Assembly (NCBI GenBank): GCA_963678205.1
Contig: OY782760.1
Span: 1,116,001-1,180,000 of the forward strand
Direction of reading: 5' to 3'
Origin: G963556115 sp963678205
GTDB taxonomy: Bacteria > Planctomycetota > SZUA-567
DNA: 64,000 nucleotides
In this document: positions 35,965 through 44,477 of the stretch, piece after piece
Position numbering within the stretch: the stretch's first letter is position 1
Layout of the letters: each line of letters begins with the position of its first letter
Made by a program: the position numbers and the translations under genes
Notes under the pieces: model-generated
The model's input: only the letters and a program-made list of their open reading frames with translations
What the model was told of the DNA's origin: nothing
The model's database searches: none

Positions 35965-36011
35965 CAACTCAAAATTTATATTAAAAAATAATTGATCGTT
36001 ATGACTAGGTA

Positions 36012-36128
36012 TCACAGGATATCAAAACTAAAGGACACCTGCGGGATGCAAGGGTGTCCTTTAGTATGCTCACCATCTTTGTTTGTCATAGATGCTTCCC
36101 CGCCCCGTGACATCCATAGGCGAGCCAT
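36012..36128 (-). CDS. Possible leaderless 38-codon gene overlapping a structured RNA
   Basis: The frame runs from ATG 36126-36128 to a stop at 36012-36014, product MARLWMSRGGEASM... of 38 residues, Gly/His/Lys-rich, with no recognised domain. The ATG is just 8 nt past a TATAAT box, so translation would be leaderless, and no ribosome site exists. The RNA itself folds into a clear pattern of stems with G-U pairs, so I rate a coding role lower than a non-coding one. Confidence 0.2.
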   Translation of the reverse strand: MARLWMSRGGEASMTNKDGEHTKGHPCIPQVSFSFDIL

Positions 36129-36129
36129 T
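36020..36129 (-). ncRNA. Candidate small RNA of about 110 nt with own promoter and terminator
   Basis: On the minus strand a promoter (36136-36163) leads into a short structured region. Outer stem GCTCGCC/GGTGAGC (36119-36125 with 36068-36074) stacks on inner stem TATGGATG/CATCTATG (36111-36118 with 36087-36094). The inner loop of 16 nt is G-rich (ACGGGGCGGGGAAG) and the 3' side has a 12-nt A-rich bulge. Both stems use G-U pairs that exist only on the minus strand, which fixes the transcribed strand. A 13-bp terminator hairpin and T run end it. I do not recognise the RNA class. Confidence 0.6.
36027..36065. terminator. Terminator shared by IclR gene (plus) and candidate sRNA (minus)
   Basis: A 13-bp stem pairs 36027-36039 with 36053-36065 (CTAAAGGACACC core), loop about 13 nt. 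On the minus strand TTTTG follows. On the plus strand it lies about 60 bp after the IclR stop codon. Confidence 0.8.
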
Positions 36130-36135
36130 ACGTAT

Positions 36136-36163
36136 ATTATAACACTTTAAAATGGCTATGCAA
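36136..36163 (-). promoter_or_regulatory. Promoter of candidate sRNA
   Basis: On the minus strand TTGCAT (36158-36163), 16-bp spacer and TATAAT (36136-36141). Start predicted at about 36128-36129. Confidence 0.65.
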
Positions 36164-36358
36164 GTATTGTTTATGGCCCAAAATAATTGTTTTGAGTAAT
36201 ATTCTGCTTTTAGCGGTATATTCCAGTAGAAAAAAATATCATACTGATCGTATTTGGTTTGCTGAGTTATCTTTTTTTATAGCATACTGTTATAAAATTG
36301 AGTGCAATCCGAATATGAAAGTACATATTATATAAATAGTGTATAATTTATAATATAA

Positions 36359-38860
36359 TTAACAGTTATCAATAGCTTGAATGATATTGAATAAATGCCC
36401 GCCAGCGCGATTTAGATTTTGTAGCATATCAAGGTATATTACACCAGATCTAATGTCACAATCATGGCTCTCATGTCTTGCTACGTGGGCTTTGCGGAAA
36501 GTATTTACTCTTTCCTTCAATTGATTAGCTACACTTTTTGCTGCATCAAAACTTTTTCGTTTGTCTTCTAAGGTAAATTCTCCAGTATCAGAAGCTTTGT
36601 ATGCAAAACGGAGTTTATTGTCAGTCATTTTAAATAATTCAGAGATTAAGTTTAGAATGACATTTAATTCATTGACTGCTTCTGGTGAAAACTTAAGACT
36701 ACGTTTACGTATTCTACGTGAAAGTCTGAGAATATGAATAGAGTGATCACTAATTCGCTCAGCATCATTTACTGAGTGCAGAAGTCTAGGAATAGCTCTA
36801 CCTTGCTCCTGTGTTAAAACTTCCTGAGAAATACTTGTAACATAGTCAGTTACAGCCATCTGGAGATGATCAACGTCTTTTTCAAGTTTATTAACCTCAA
36901 GTGAGATAGACTGGAATTCTTCTTCATCACTGAGTTTTACCCCGTTACCATTTATCGGATTGATTAAGGCGGTTTTCATAATAGATTCTGAACTGGTAAT
37001 AATTGCCTGACGACCTTTATCTAGCATAGTGGATATTTCATACCATGCCTGCTCAAGTGCTATTGCAGGTGTAGCAAGAAGGTTTTTGTCTAAAACTTTT
37101 TTTGATAGTTCCAACTCATTAGTTGGAACTTTACCATCTTTCACCGCAAATCTAGTGAAAGTTGCAAGCGGAGTTAGAAGCCAAATGAATATAGCAGTAC
37201 ATCCAATGTTGAATATTGTATGTGCATTTGCGAGGAACCGAGGGAGGTTTTCACCAGTAAAAGGATCTCCTGCTGTAAAATCTGCTATAAATGAAAGGAA
37301 TATCGGCTTTGAATTATATTGGACATTCATAAGGGCTATCATCGCGACAGTTCCTGCTATATTGAATATTACATGTGCACAAGCTGTACGTTTTGCAGTC
37401 TTGGTTGATCCTATTGCTGCAAGGATTGCTGTAATGGTGGTTCCAATATTTGTTCCCAGAAGAATACCAAATCCAGCGTATACATCAATCAGTCCTGCTC
37501 CAGCAAGTGTCAGTAGCAGACCGATTGAAGCACTTGAACTTTGAACTATAACTGTCAGTACTGTACCAGCAATAATTGCTTTGATAAAAGGCATGAGTGG
37601 AATAAATCCAGAAGCATCAGGCAGGCAACTGAGCCCGTCAAAAATATTTTTTACACTTGCTGCATCTTTTAATTCTTTCAGCGGGCCAGACATCATTTGC
37701 ATTCCAAAGAAAAGGAGTCCAAAGCCAACCAGAATCTGTGCTATGAATTTTATGTTGCTCTTTTTTGCTGTAACAGACATAAGTACACCTATACTTACAG
37801 CGATCGGAGCAAGTGATGTTAGCTTGAAAGATAGCATCTGGGCTGTGATTGTTGTACCTATGTTGGCTCCCATCACAACTCCAATAGCTTGCTCAAGGCT
37901 CATAAGCCCAGCATTTACAAATCCAATGACCATGACAGTACATGCACTCGAACTTTGGATGAAGCCTGTTACCACTGCTCCTATCCCAACAGCTGCAAAT
38001 CTGTTACTAGTCAGAAAGTTAAGTAAGCCTTTGAGTTTGTCCCCGGCAATAAGTGATAGCCCGTCACTCATAAGTCTCATACCGTAGATAAATATTGCCA
38101 AACCACCGGCTACACCAAAAATTACTCTCCATATATCAATAGAGAAGAATTTAATTTTCAGTGCCGGCACAACGTCTTCAAATGTCCATGGAGCGCTGAT
38201 AATATTGACACCAATCTCTCCTCCTCCTTGTTTACTGCCAAGTTTCACATCCAGTGACGTGCTTCCATCTTTTCCTGTAATTCCTGAGCTGCCAAAGAGT
38301 TTTGAGCCTTTTGGTGCTTTTCTTAGGTCGAATGAGAACTTTACATCTTTGATCGGTCTTCCATTGCTGTCAGTTGCAGTGAAAACAATTGGGTGCTCAA
38401 GTGTCCCCTTTGCCCAGCCATCCTGATCATTCCCTGTTACTGTGATACCACCTAGTATCGTTACTTTTTGGGATTTGAGCCATGGGTATTCGGGTGCGTT
38501 TACTTCGACAATATATACACCTTCTTTTTTTATCCCAGATATTCTAGCCTCAGCAATACCTCCGGCATCTGTAGTTGATTGATCAGTTAAAATAATAGGG
38601 TTGCTGCCTTCAGGCTTTCTAGTTATTTTCCATAATAGTTTAATCTTCGGTGCTGGAATATTTGATGCACTGCCAGGGTTATCTTTCTGTTTGCCAATAA
38701 TAGAAACTTTTATTTTCAAATCCTGATTTATACCTGCTGTTGTACATGAGCTGGTCATCAGAGATATTTTTTCAGGAACAATAATATCATCTTCTTCACA
38801 GCCTGTAACAAGTAGAAAAATTGCAATAAATAGTGTGTTAATTAGTGATTTAACTGACAT
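36359..38860 (-). CDS. Na+/phosphate cotransporter with lipoprotein Ig-like N-terminus and PhoU-like C-terminus
   Basis: 833 residues. Residues 1-21 form a lipoprotein signal with lipobox VTGC. Residues about 30-235 are two or so Ig-like (Big_1-type) modules: GGIAEARISGIKKEGVYIVEVN and ATDSNGRPIKDVKFSFDL. Residues about 245-560 are the Na/Pi-cotransporter domain with the paired motifs GFIQSSSACTVM and IVQSSSASIGLL and GANIGTT/GTNIGTT. Residues about 600-833 are a PhoU-like helical domain. Typical bacterial NptA proteins start directly at the membrane domain. An exported Ig-like part ahead of it is unusual. A signal peptide is expected since the Ig part must be periplasmic. AAGGG stands before the ATG. 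Confidence 0.88.
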   Translation of the reverse strand: MSVKSLINTLFIAIFLLVTGCEEDDIIVPEKISLMTSSCTTAGINQDLKIKVSIIGKQKDNPGSASNIPAPKIKLLWKITRKPEGSNPIILTDQSTTDAGGIAEARISGIKKEGVYIVEVNAPEYPWLKSQKVTILGGITVTGNDQDGWAKGTLEHPIVFTATDSNGRPIKDVKFSFDLRKAPKGSKLFGSSGITGKDGSTSLDVKLGSKQGGGEIGVNIISAPWTFEDVVPALKIKFFSIDIWRVIFGVAGGLAIFIYGMRLMSDGLSLIAGDKLKGLLNFLTSNRFAAVGIGAVVTGFIQSSSACTVMVIGFVNAGLMSLEQAIGVVMGANIGTTITAQMLSFKLTSLAPIAVSIGVLMSVTAKKSNIKFIAQILVGFGLLFFGMQMMSGPLKELKDAASVKNIFDGLSCLPDASGFIPLMPFIKAIIAGTVLTVIVQSSSASIGLLLTLAGAGLIDVYAGFGILLGTNIGTTITAILAAIGSTKTAKRTACAHVIFNIAGTVAMIALMNVQYNSKPIFLSFIADFTAGDPFTGENLPRFLANAHTIFNIGCTAIFIWLLTPLATFTRFAVKDGKVPTNELELSKKVLDKNLLATPAIALEQAWYEISTMLDKGRQAIITSSESIMKTALINPINGNGVKLSDEEEFQSISLEVNKLEKDVDHLQMAVTDYVTSISQEVLTQEQGRAIPRLLHSVNDAERISDHSIHILRLSRRIRKRSLKFSPEAVNELNVILNLISELFKMTDNKLRFAYKASDTGEFTLEDKRKSFDAAKSVANQLKERVNTFRKAHVARHESHDCDIRSGVIYLDMLQNLNRAGGHLFNIIQAIDNC

Positions 38861-39271
38861 TTAAAACCCTTATTGTGTTTTTTTAACAGAAAGCAATATA
38901 AGTATTTAGGTATTTGTTAATAATTACCTGACTTAACTCTAATAGTATTTATAAAATATAGGGTAAATGTAATAAAAAACAATATGATTTTGATATGTTA
39001 TTAGATAAATAATGTACATTTTTACAATAATTTTAACGTTAATATAAGATTTAAGAGCTGCAGGTCAATTATTTGGTAGAGTCAGGGTATATTAACTATT
39101 TATCTATTCACCTGTTACAGTGGATATCGCTAATCACTAAAAATATATAAGAAAATAAGTTTTTTTCAACTATAAGCAGAAATCTAAAATCTAAAGGAAA
39201 TAATATTTGAGATTGCCGATAGAGTATAAGACTTTTTATATTTTACAGTTTAGATTTGGATTTTAAATTTA
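38861..39271. other. AT-rich divergent region
   Basis: About 410 bp between divergent genes with no open frame. A short direct repeat AATCTAAAATCTAAA (about 39181-39195) and a sigma-28-like GCCGATAG (39215-39222) are present, the latter without a properly spaced -35. Confidence 0.4.
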
Positions 39272-40054
39272 ATGGATAGACGAGATTTTTTAAAAGTATG
39301 TGGTTCTGTACTTGCTTTGGGAGGTTTGGCTGGTTGTAGCAAAGGCGGAGGAAGTGGTAATATGTCCCAGGCTTATAGACAGAAGATTTATAGCGGGGAT
39401 ATCCTCTCAGGAGGCTCTTTTCCAGATCATGAATTTAAGTCCTTTAGCAAGACTAATAGGTTTAAGCCAAGTATCAATAGGAAAGCTAGAAGGAATGAAG
39501 TGAGGCTTGAGAACAGATCTACTCCTGTATGCTTAAATGGTTCTGGAAAAATTCAGGCATATTCAAGAGCTAAGTGGCACGCCAAGAGCATTATTCCATC
39601 AAGAATGAAGATGATGAATGGTGTAGAGAGAATTACAGTGCATCACGAAGGTAATCCTCAACCAAATTTCGCAACTTCGCCTGAAGAGGTTGAAAAATCA
39701 TTGCTTAAAATTCAGAAAGTTCATTTTAAAACACTTAAAGCTGGTGATATTGCATATCATTATATTATCGATAGAGCTGGCAGAATTTGGCAGGGACGCA
39801 ATATAATTTATCAGGGAGCGCATGCTAAACATAATAATAGCCATAATATAGGCATAATGTGTCTGGGAAATTTTGAGATACAGACTCCTACAGGATTACA
39901 GGTTGCTAGCCTTGAACTATTATGTAGAAGTTTGATGCAGGGGTATAATATTGCTCCATCTAAATTATATGGCCATAAAGAGTTAAAGAGTACCGCGTGT
40001 CCAGGAAGAAATCTTTTTCCATATGTTAAAAAGATTAGAGCAACAGCGGTATAA
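39272..40054 (+). CDS. Tat-exported lipoprotein, N-acetylmuramoyl-L-alanine amidase (PGRP/amidase_2 fold)
   Basis: 260 residues. The N-terminus MDRRDFLKVCG is a twin-arginine signal leading into the lipobox LAGC (C22). Residues about 118-250 are an amidase_2/PGRP domain with zinc ligands H124, H235 and C243 (ITVHHEGN, LYGHKELKS, TACPGR), and the GAHAKHNNSHNIGIMC loop. It should cut the amide between muramic acid and L-Ala in peptidoglycan, from the cell envelope. A ribosome site is weak. A terminator follows. Confidence 0.9.
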   Translation: MDRRDFLKVCGSVLALGGLAGCSKGGGSGNMSQAYRQKIYSGDILSGGSFPDHEFKSFSKTNRFKPSINRKARRNEVRLENRSTPVCLNGSGKIQAYSRAKWHAKSIIPSRMKMMNGVERITVHHEGNPQPNFATSPEEVEKSLLKIQKVHFKTLKAGDIAYHYIIDRAGRIWQGRNIIYQGAHAKHNNSHNIGIMCLGNFEIQTPTGLQVASLELLCRSLMQGYNIAPSKLYGHKELKSTACPGRNLFPYVKKIRATAV

Positions 40055-40075
40055 CTTGTATCGAAATACATTTTA

Positions 40076-40110
40076 AAAATCAGTGTAGGATATCTGCACT
40101 GATTTTTTTT
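40076..40110 (+). terminator. Terminator of the amidase gene
   Basis: AAAATCAGTG (40076-40085) pairs with CACTGATTTT (40097-40106) and runs into T8. Confidence 0.92.
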
Positions 40111-40191
40111 GTCAATTTAGATCTAAATAAAAGGGTTATTAAAACCGATTTATAAACTTGACTAAGACGAAATAGAGAGTAAAGTATAGTC

Positions 40192-41418
40192 ATGATTAAT
40201 ATTATTGAAGAAAAGAACAGATCGCTCAAGCAGAGTAATAGATTCGCGGTACTAGATGCGTTGAGAAATGCAAAAGAGACGTCGATTGCAGAACTTGCAA
40301 AGAAAACAGAGCTAAGCAAGCCTACTATTAAGAAGGTCTTAGATCATTATATCTATTTAGGGTTAGTAAAAGAGGCCGGAAAAGGAAAATCTACTGAGGA
40401 GGGTGGAAAAAAACCACTACTCTATATGTTTGATGAAAACTATTCATATGTAATATCTTCGCATATTGGGCCTAATTTTATAAATAGTGCATTGCTGAAT
40501 TTTAGAGGAGAGATTGTAGAGTCAAAGTATATCAATCTTGATCCTGAGGTGACTTATGAAAATGTATTGAATTTTCTGGTAACTCATATATATAAATTCA
40601 AAGAACTCAAGGGTGCTGCAAAGATAAATTCAATCGTTCTTGCTTTACCTGGGATTGTTGATCCTGAGGCAGGGACATTGAAATACTCACCACATTTTGG
40701 GTCATGGAACTGTGATTTAGATTTCAGGAGTGCAATAGAGAAACGAATAGGCAAAGAGATCCCTATTTATACTGACAATATCAATAGGTACGAAGCTTTT
40801 ATGGAAATGCTTGAAGGTAAAGCTGTAGGGATAGATGATTTTGCAACAATTGATGTGCTTGAAGAAGGTGTTGGCAGTGGGTTGATAATAAATGGGAAGC
40901 TCAGTCATGGCAGTCAGAACATCGCAGGTGAAATAGGGCACACAATTGTAAATACACATGACGGATGTACTTGTATTTGTGGTGGAACAGGGTGTTTTGA
41001 AGCAGAGGTGTCATGGAGGAATATTCTCCGTCTTATAATGAGTGAGCGTGAGCAATTTTTGGAATCTGAATTGTTTTGCCTGGATGAAATTTTTCCGGAG
41101 GATCTTTTTAGAGCTAGAAAAAATTTAGATCCTCTGGCAATTAAAATAATGAATCAGATAACAACGTATTTCGCTAGAGGTATAAATAATCTGATCTTAT
41201 CATGCGATCCTAAATTGATAATAATTCAGGGTATTTATAATGGAGCAGGCGATGAATTTATAAATGAAGTAAAGAAAAAGGTGGATAGTATGTCTCTTTT
41301 ATCGCTTAAAAGAGATACCGCAATTTGTTTTTCGGAGTTTGGGTTGGATAGAGGTGTTAGAGGTGCGGGACTTTATCTGATAGCGAACTTTTTCAGCGAG
41401 GATGTTATTTATCAATAA
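40192..41418 (+). CDS. ROK family transcriptional repressor (NagC/XylR type)
   Basis: 408 residues. An N-terminal winged helix (residues 15-75, ETSIAELAKKTELSKPTIKKVL) is joined to a ROK sugar-kinase-like domain with zinc motif CICGGTGCFEAEVSW and the EIGHTIVN helix. The ATP site near LPGIVDPEAG is only partly kept, as in repressors of this family. It should bind a sugar or sugar phosphate and release DNA. The genes directly downstream (AllA-like protein, SDR dehydrogenase) are its likely targets, with auto-control. Confidence 0.9.
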   Translation: MINIIEEKNRSLKQSNRFAVLDALRNAKETSIAELAKKTELSKPTIKKVLDHYIYLGLVKEAGKGKSTEEGGKKPLLYMFDENYSYVISSHIGPNFINSALLNFRGEIVESKYINLDPEVTYENVLNFLVTHIYKFKELKGAAKINSIVLALPGIVDPEAGTLKYSPHFGSWNCDLDFRSAIEKRIGKEIPIYTDNINRYEAFMEMLEGKAVGIDDFATIDVLEEGVGSGLIINGKLSHGSQNIAGEIGHTIVNTHDGCTCICGGTGCFEAEVSWRNILRLIMSEREQFLESELFCLDEIFPEDLFRARKNLDPLAIKIMNQITTYFARGINNLILSCDPKLIIIQGIYNGAGDEFINEVKKKVDSMSLLSLKRDTAICFSEFGLDRGVRGAGLYLIANFFSEDVIYQ

Positions 41419-41470
41419 AATTGTTTGTTTGGCAATAAATTTGGTTGGGTTAACCTTTGAAGGAATAATT

Positions 41471-41956
41471 ATGAAAATTAAATGTATAGAATTAACTAAG
41501 GAGGATTTTGCTCCATATGGTATGGTTATGGCTGGCGCTAATGTTACTAACTTTGATCCGCTAGGACCAAGTGATGATTATACATATACTGCAACTACAG
41601 TTGGTGTTCAGATGGCTGCAGAATGCTGTTCTGGTATGTTGATCTGTAAGAATAGAGATATGGTTGTAAGCAAGATGGAGCATCATGCAAAAACATCAGA
41701 AATTCTGGTTGCAGTCAAGAATGACTTTGTACTCTGTGTTGCCTCTGCTAATGAGCAGAAAGTTGAGAACGATAAAATAAAAGCGTTTAAAGTTAAGCAG
41801 GGATCAGTATTGGTAATGAGTAGAGCTTGTTGGCATTGGATACCGTTCCCTCTTAATAATCAAAATGCTGAAGTATTGGTGATTTTTAGAGATAATACCG
41901 GTAATGATGATTTGGTTTATGCCGATTTATCAGAAGATATTGAGATAGAATTATAA
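41471..41956 (+). CDS. Ureidoglycolate lyase (AllA)-like cupin protein
   Basis: 161 residues from ATG 41471 (GAAGGAAT upstream). It matches the AllA fold: an N-terminal ELTKEDFAPYGMVM, the middle MEHHAKTSEILVAVKNDFVLCVA, and a C-terminal GSVLVMSRACWHWIPFPL segment where AllA has its active-site tryptophan-histidine. AllA splits ureidoglycolate in purine breakdown. Purine genes are absent here and the neighbours are sugar-type, so the substrate may well differ. Confidence 0.65.
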   Translation: MKIKCIELTKEDFAPYGMVMAGANVTNFDPLGPSDDYTYTATTVGVQMAAECCSGMLICKNRDMVVSKMEHHAKTSEILVAVKNDFVLCVASANEQKVENDKIKAFKVKQGSVLVMSRACWHWIPFPLNNQNAEVLVIFRDNTGNDDLVYADLSEDIEIEL

Positions 41957-42032
41957 GTCGGGTGATGTATAAAGTAGGGATTATGTTGCTCGTTTGTTAA
42001 TTCAATAAAATATAAATTAGATAGGGATTGAT

Positions 42033-42827
42033 ATGGATTTAAAATTAGAAGGTAAACAGGTTTTTATTACTGGTGGTAGTGTTGGTATTGGCTTGGGTGT
42101 TGCTAGAGCATTTGCAGCTGAAGGAGTACAAGTAGCTATTGGAGCACGAAATAAAGAGAGGGTAGAAGCAGAGGCACAGAAGATTGCAGATGAGTTTGGA
42201 GTTAAGGCTATTGGAATATCTGTAGATGTGACAAAACCTGAGGAGATAGAGAGTGCACGAGCAGTTATTGAAAAAGAATTTGGTGGAGTTGATATTCTAA
42301 TTAATAATGCTGGTGTTGGTACTGAAGAAACAGTAATGAATGCCCCTGATGAGAAGTGGTATCAGGTTTGGGATCTTCATGTTATGGCTGCTATTCGTAC
42401 AGCAAGAGCTTTTATACCATATATGCGTAAACGAGGAGCTGGAGCTATTATAAATACAGCAAGTATTTGCGCGAAACAACCTCTTGGGTATGAACCGATT
42501 TATAACGTAACCAAGGCTGCACTTGTTATGCTGGGTAAATGCCTTTCAAATGAAGTGGTAGGGGATAATATCAGGGTAAATACAATAAGTCCTGGACTGG
42601 TTATGACTCCTGACTGGAGAAAGACGGCAGGTATTTTGAGTCAAAAAGAAGGGATTACTCCTGATGAGTTTTTAAATAGAATTGCTGAAGAGAATGCACC
42701 TATTAAGCGTTTTTCTACACCTGAAGAGCTTGCTTCTACTTATGTGTTCCTTGCTTCTGATTGCGCAAGCTATACTCTTGGTTCTAATTATTCGGTTGAT
42801 GGTGGTTGGCTTAATGTGATTGACTAA
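42033..42827 (+). CDS. Short-chain dehydrogenase/reductase
   Basis: 264 residues, classical SDR. The cofactor motif is TGGSVGIG (residues 13-20); catalytic S144, Y157 and K161 (NTASIC, YNVTK) are in place, and NNAG at 91-94. Arg39-type residue in GARN points to NADP(H) preference, a weak inference. It follows the ROK repressor and AllA-like gene, which suggests oxidation of a sugar or polyol. GGGAT lies before the ATG. Confidence 0.9.
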   Translation: MDLKLEGKQVFITGGSVGIGLGVARAFAAEGVQVAIGARNKERVEAEAQKIADEFGVKAIGISVDVTKPEEIESARAVIEKEFGGVDILINNAGVGTEETVMNAPDEKWYQVWDLHVMAAIRTARAFIPYMRKRGAGAIINTASICAKQPLGYEPIYNVTKAALVMLGKCLSNEVVGDNIRVNTISPGLVMTPDWRKTAGILSQKEGITPDEFLNRIAEENAPIKRFSTPEELASTYVFLASDCASYTLGSNYSVDGGWLNVID

Positions 42828-42966
42828 TTCAATATGTTGTTAAATGTGAGATCATGGTTGATTATATATAGCCAAATATATAACGGAATATGTATGACTC
42901 AGTTGATATTATAATGAAATTTATCTTTATATACAAAGTACAATAACAGTAAAAAAAGTATCTATT

Positions 42967-43035
42967 AACGGAAACATCTCTGGTAATATTGCATATTATG
43001 ATATATGCTATATTAGTAGGATGTTTCCGTTTTTT
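42967..43035 (+). terminator. Long terminator hairpin after the SDR gene
   Basis: AACGGAAACATC (42967-42978) pairs with GATGTTTCCGTT (43020-43031) followed by T. The enclosed 41 nt contains a second perfect stem (TAATAT/ATATTA and GCATAT/ATATGC). It ends 16 bp before the ATG of the next gene. Confidence 0.85.
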
Positions 43036-43050
43036 GTTATAGGGATAAAT

Positions 43051-44043
43051 ATGAGATATAATTCATTCTGTATTATTCTTGTCATGCTTACTTTGCTGAT
43101 CAACTTTAAAAGTAGTGCCAGCGAGGAATATATTGCGGCAATCTCAGTAGGTAGGGTGTTTTATGAGTCTCCATATAAGTATTTAACAGGTGCTAGTAGA
43201 TTTTTTGAAAAGTCTGGGGTAAATACAATTATGTTTACTTGTCGTGATGAGCATAGTAAACAGGTTGTTGATATTGAGAACATAATAGAGAGAACAGGAA
43301 AAAATGTAATATTTTTTGTTGATAGTTATAGCGCTCTAGAGACGACAAATATTGCAAAACTCTTGGAGGAAAAAGGTATTTATTGGATGTCATGGCTGGC
43401 AAAAGCAAAAGATATATCAGTGGCAGATTATAAGTATTGGGTAAGCCATACCTCATTTGATTTTAGAGGCGATAGTGAGAACGTATCTAAAGAGTTAGCA
43501 AATGCTATGGGCGGGAAAGGGAATCTTGTTGCGATAGCTGGTCCACGTTTGAGGAGGATTCATAATGGCAAAATTGACGGATTATTAAAGGTAGTTCAGG
43601 ATTATCCTGGATTGAACCTCGTAAAGACTGTTAGTTCGGATGGAAGTATAGATACTAGCTATGAATTGATAGAGAATATTCTGGAGAGTAATTCTGATAT
43701 TACTGGAGTCTGGACTGCACTGGATAATATTGCATTGGGTGTAATTGAGTGTATAAAAGCAAAGGGATTGGAAGGTAAAATAAAAGTCGTCTCAGCAGGA
43801 GGAAATCTTGAGTTATTTGAGGCAATTAAAAATAATAAAATTACAGCTGCTGTTTATTATGATAATATAGATGATATTGTTGATGGGCTTACGCTTGTCA
43901 ATGAAATTAAAATAGGGAATAAAAAAATAAGCAAACTCAGTGGTGTTGAGCGAGAACATAAAATAGCAGGTGTGATTGTAAATAATGAGAATGTTGATGT
44001 TGTTATAAAGGATTACATTAACAATGAAATTTCGAACAAGTAA
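43051..44043 (+). CDS. Orphan periplasmic sugar-binding protein (RbsB/LuxP-like fold)
   Basis: 330 residues from ATG 43051 (GGGAT upstream). A signal peptide (1-24, FKSSASE) exports it. The body is a type 1 periplasmic binding fold: AISVGRVFYESPYKYLTGASRFFEKSG, then GVWTALDNIALGVIECIKAKGL, then VVSAGG. No ABC transporter genes lie next to it; a terminator precedes and a minus-strand gene follows. It could serve an importer encoded elsewhere or act as a sensor partner of a membrane kinase or chemoreceptor, as LuxP and ribose-binding proteins do. Confidence 0.8.
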   Translation: MRYNSFCIILVMLTLLINFKSSASEEYIAAISVGRVFYESPYKYLTGASRFFEKSGVNTIMFTCRDEHSKQVVDIENIIERTGKNVIFFVDSYSALETTNIAKLLEEKGIYWMSWLAKAKDISVADYKYWVSHTSFDFRGDSENVSKELANAMGGKGNLVAIAGPRLRRIHNGKIDGLLKVVQDYPGLNLVKTVSSDGSIDTSYELIENILESNSDITGVWTALDNIALGVIECIKAKGLEGKIKVVSAGGNLELFEAIKNNKITAAVYYDNIDDIVDGLTLVNEIKIGNKKISKLSGVEREHKIAGVIVNNENVDVVIKDYINNEISNK

Positions 44044-44075
44044 CGAATTTTGTTAAAACGCTGTAGTGAGAAGCA

Positions 44076-44318
44076 CTACTTTAAATCACAACCGCAATTT
44101 TCACATTTTGTAGCATCGTCATTTCTGATCTTTGTATTGCAGTTTGGGCAACGGTTCAAACGTATGCATATTCCGACAAGTACTGCTGAAATCATAACAA
44201 CAAGTATGCCCCATAAAGTAATTCTAAGGAAGAAGAGTGAGAGCATGAGGCAGGCAATAATAAATAACATAATACTGATTGCTCCGCGTCTCCTTGAAAA
44301 TTGTTTTTTTGTATCCAT
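44076..44318 (-). CDS. Small membrane protein with C-terminal zinc ribbon
   Basis: 80 residues. Two hydrophobic helices (about residues 14-33 and 36-53) are followed by a cytoplasmic zinc ribbon, CPNCNTKIRNDDATKCENCGCDLK in spirit: two CxxC knuckles at about 57-60 and 71-74. GAGG precedes the ATG. Function unknown; proteins of this design are often membrane adaptors or assembly factors. It is convergent with the binding protein and downstream of no obvious partner. Confidence 0.75.
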   Translation of the reverse strand: MDTKKQFSRRRGAISIMLFIIACLMLSLFFLRITLWGILVVMISAVLVGICIRLNRCPNCNTKIRNDDATKCENCGCDLK

Positions 44319-44423
44319 TTCTTTTACCTCATCTTAAGTATTATTTTATAGATATTGATAATACAGTAATATGATTTTGATGCAATTGGTTTATTTATAT
44401 AAAAGCAATATTATAAGTTAATA

Positions 44424-44456
44424 ATGCATTACCTCATTAAAAACGAGGTAATGCAT
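44424..44456. terminator. Terminator hairpin at hcp 3' end
   Basis: ATGCATTACCTC (44424-44435) pairs with GAGGTAATGCAT (44445-44456), a perfect 12-bp stem, 21 bp after the hcp stop. No T run follows. Confidence 0.75.
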
Positions 44457-44477
44457 AGTGTTTGTTTTGTATTTTAG

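Noticed and set aside
39215..39222. Sigma-28-like GCCGATAG ahead of the amidase gene
   Set aside because: The nearest TAAA is 19 nt upstream, not the roughly 15 nt expected after TAAA, so it is not a convincing flagellar promoter.
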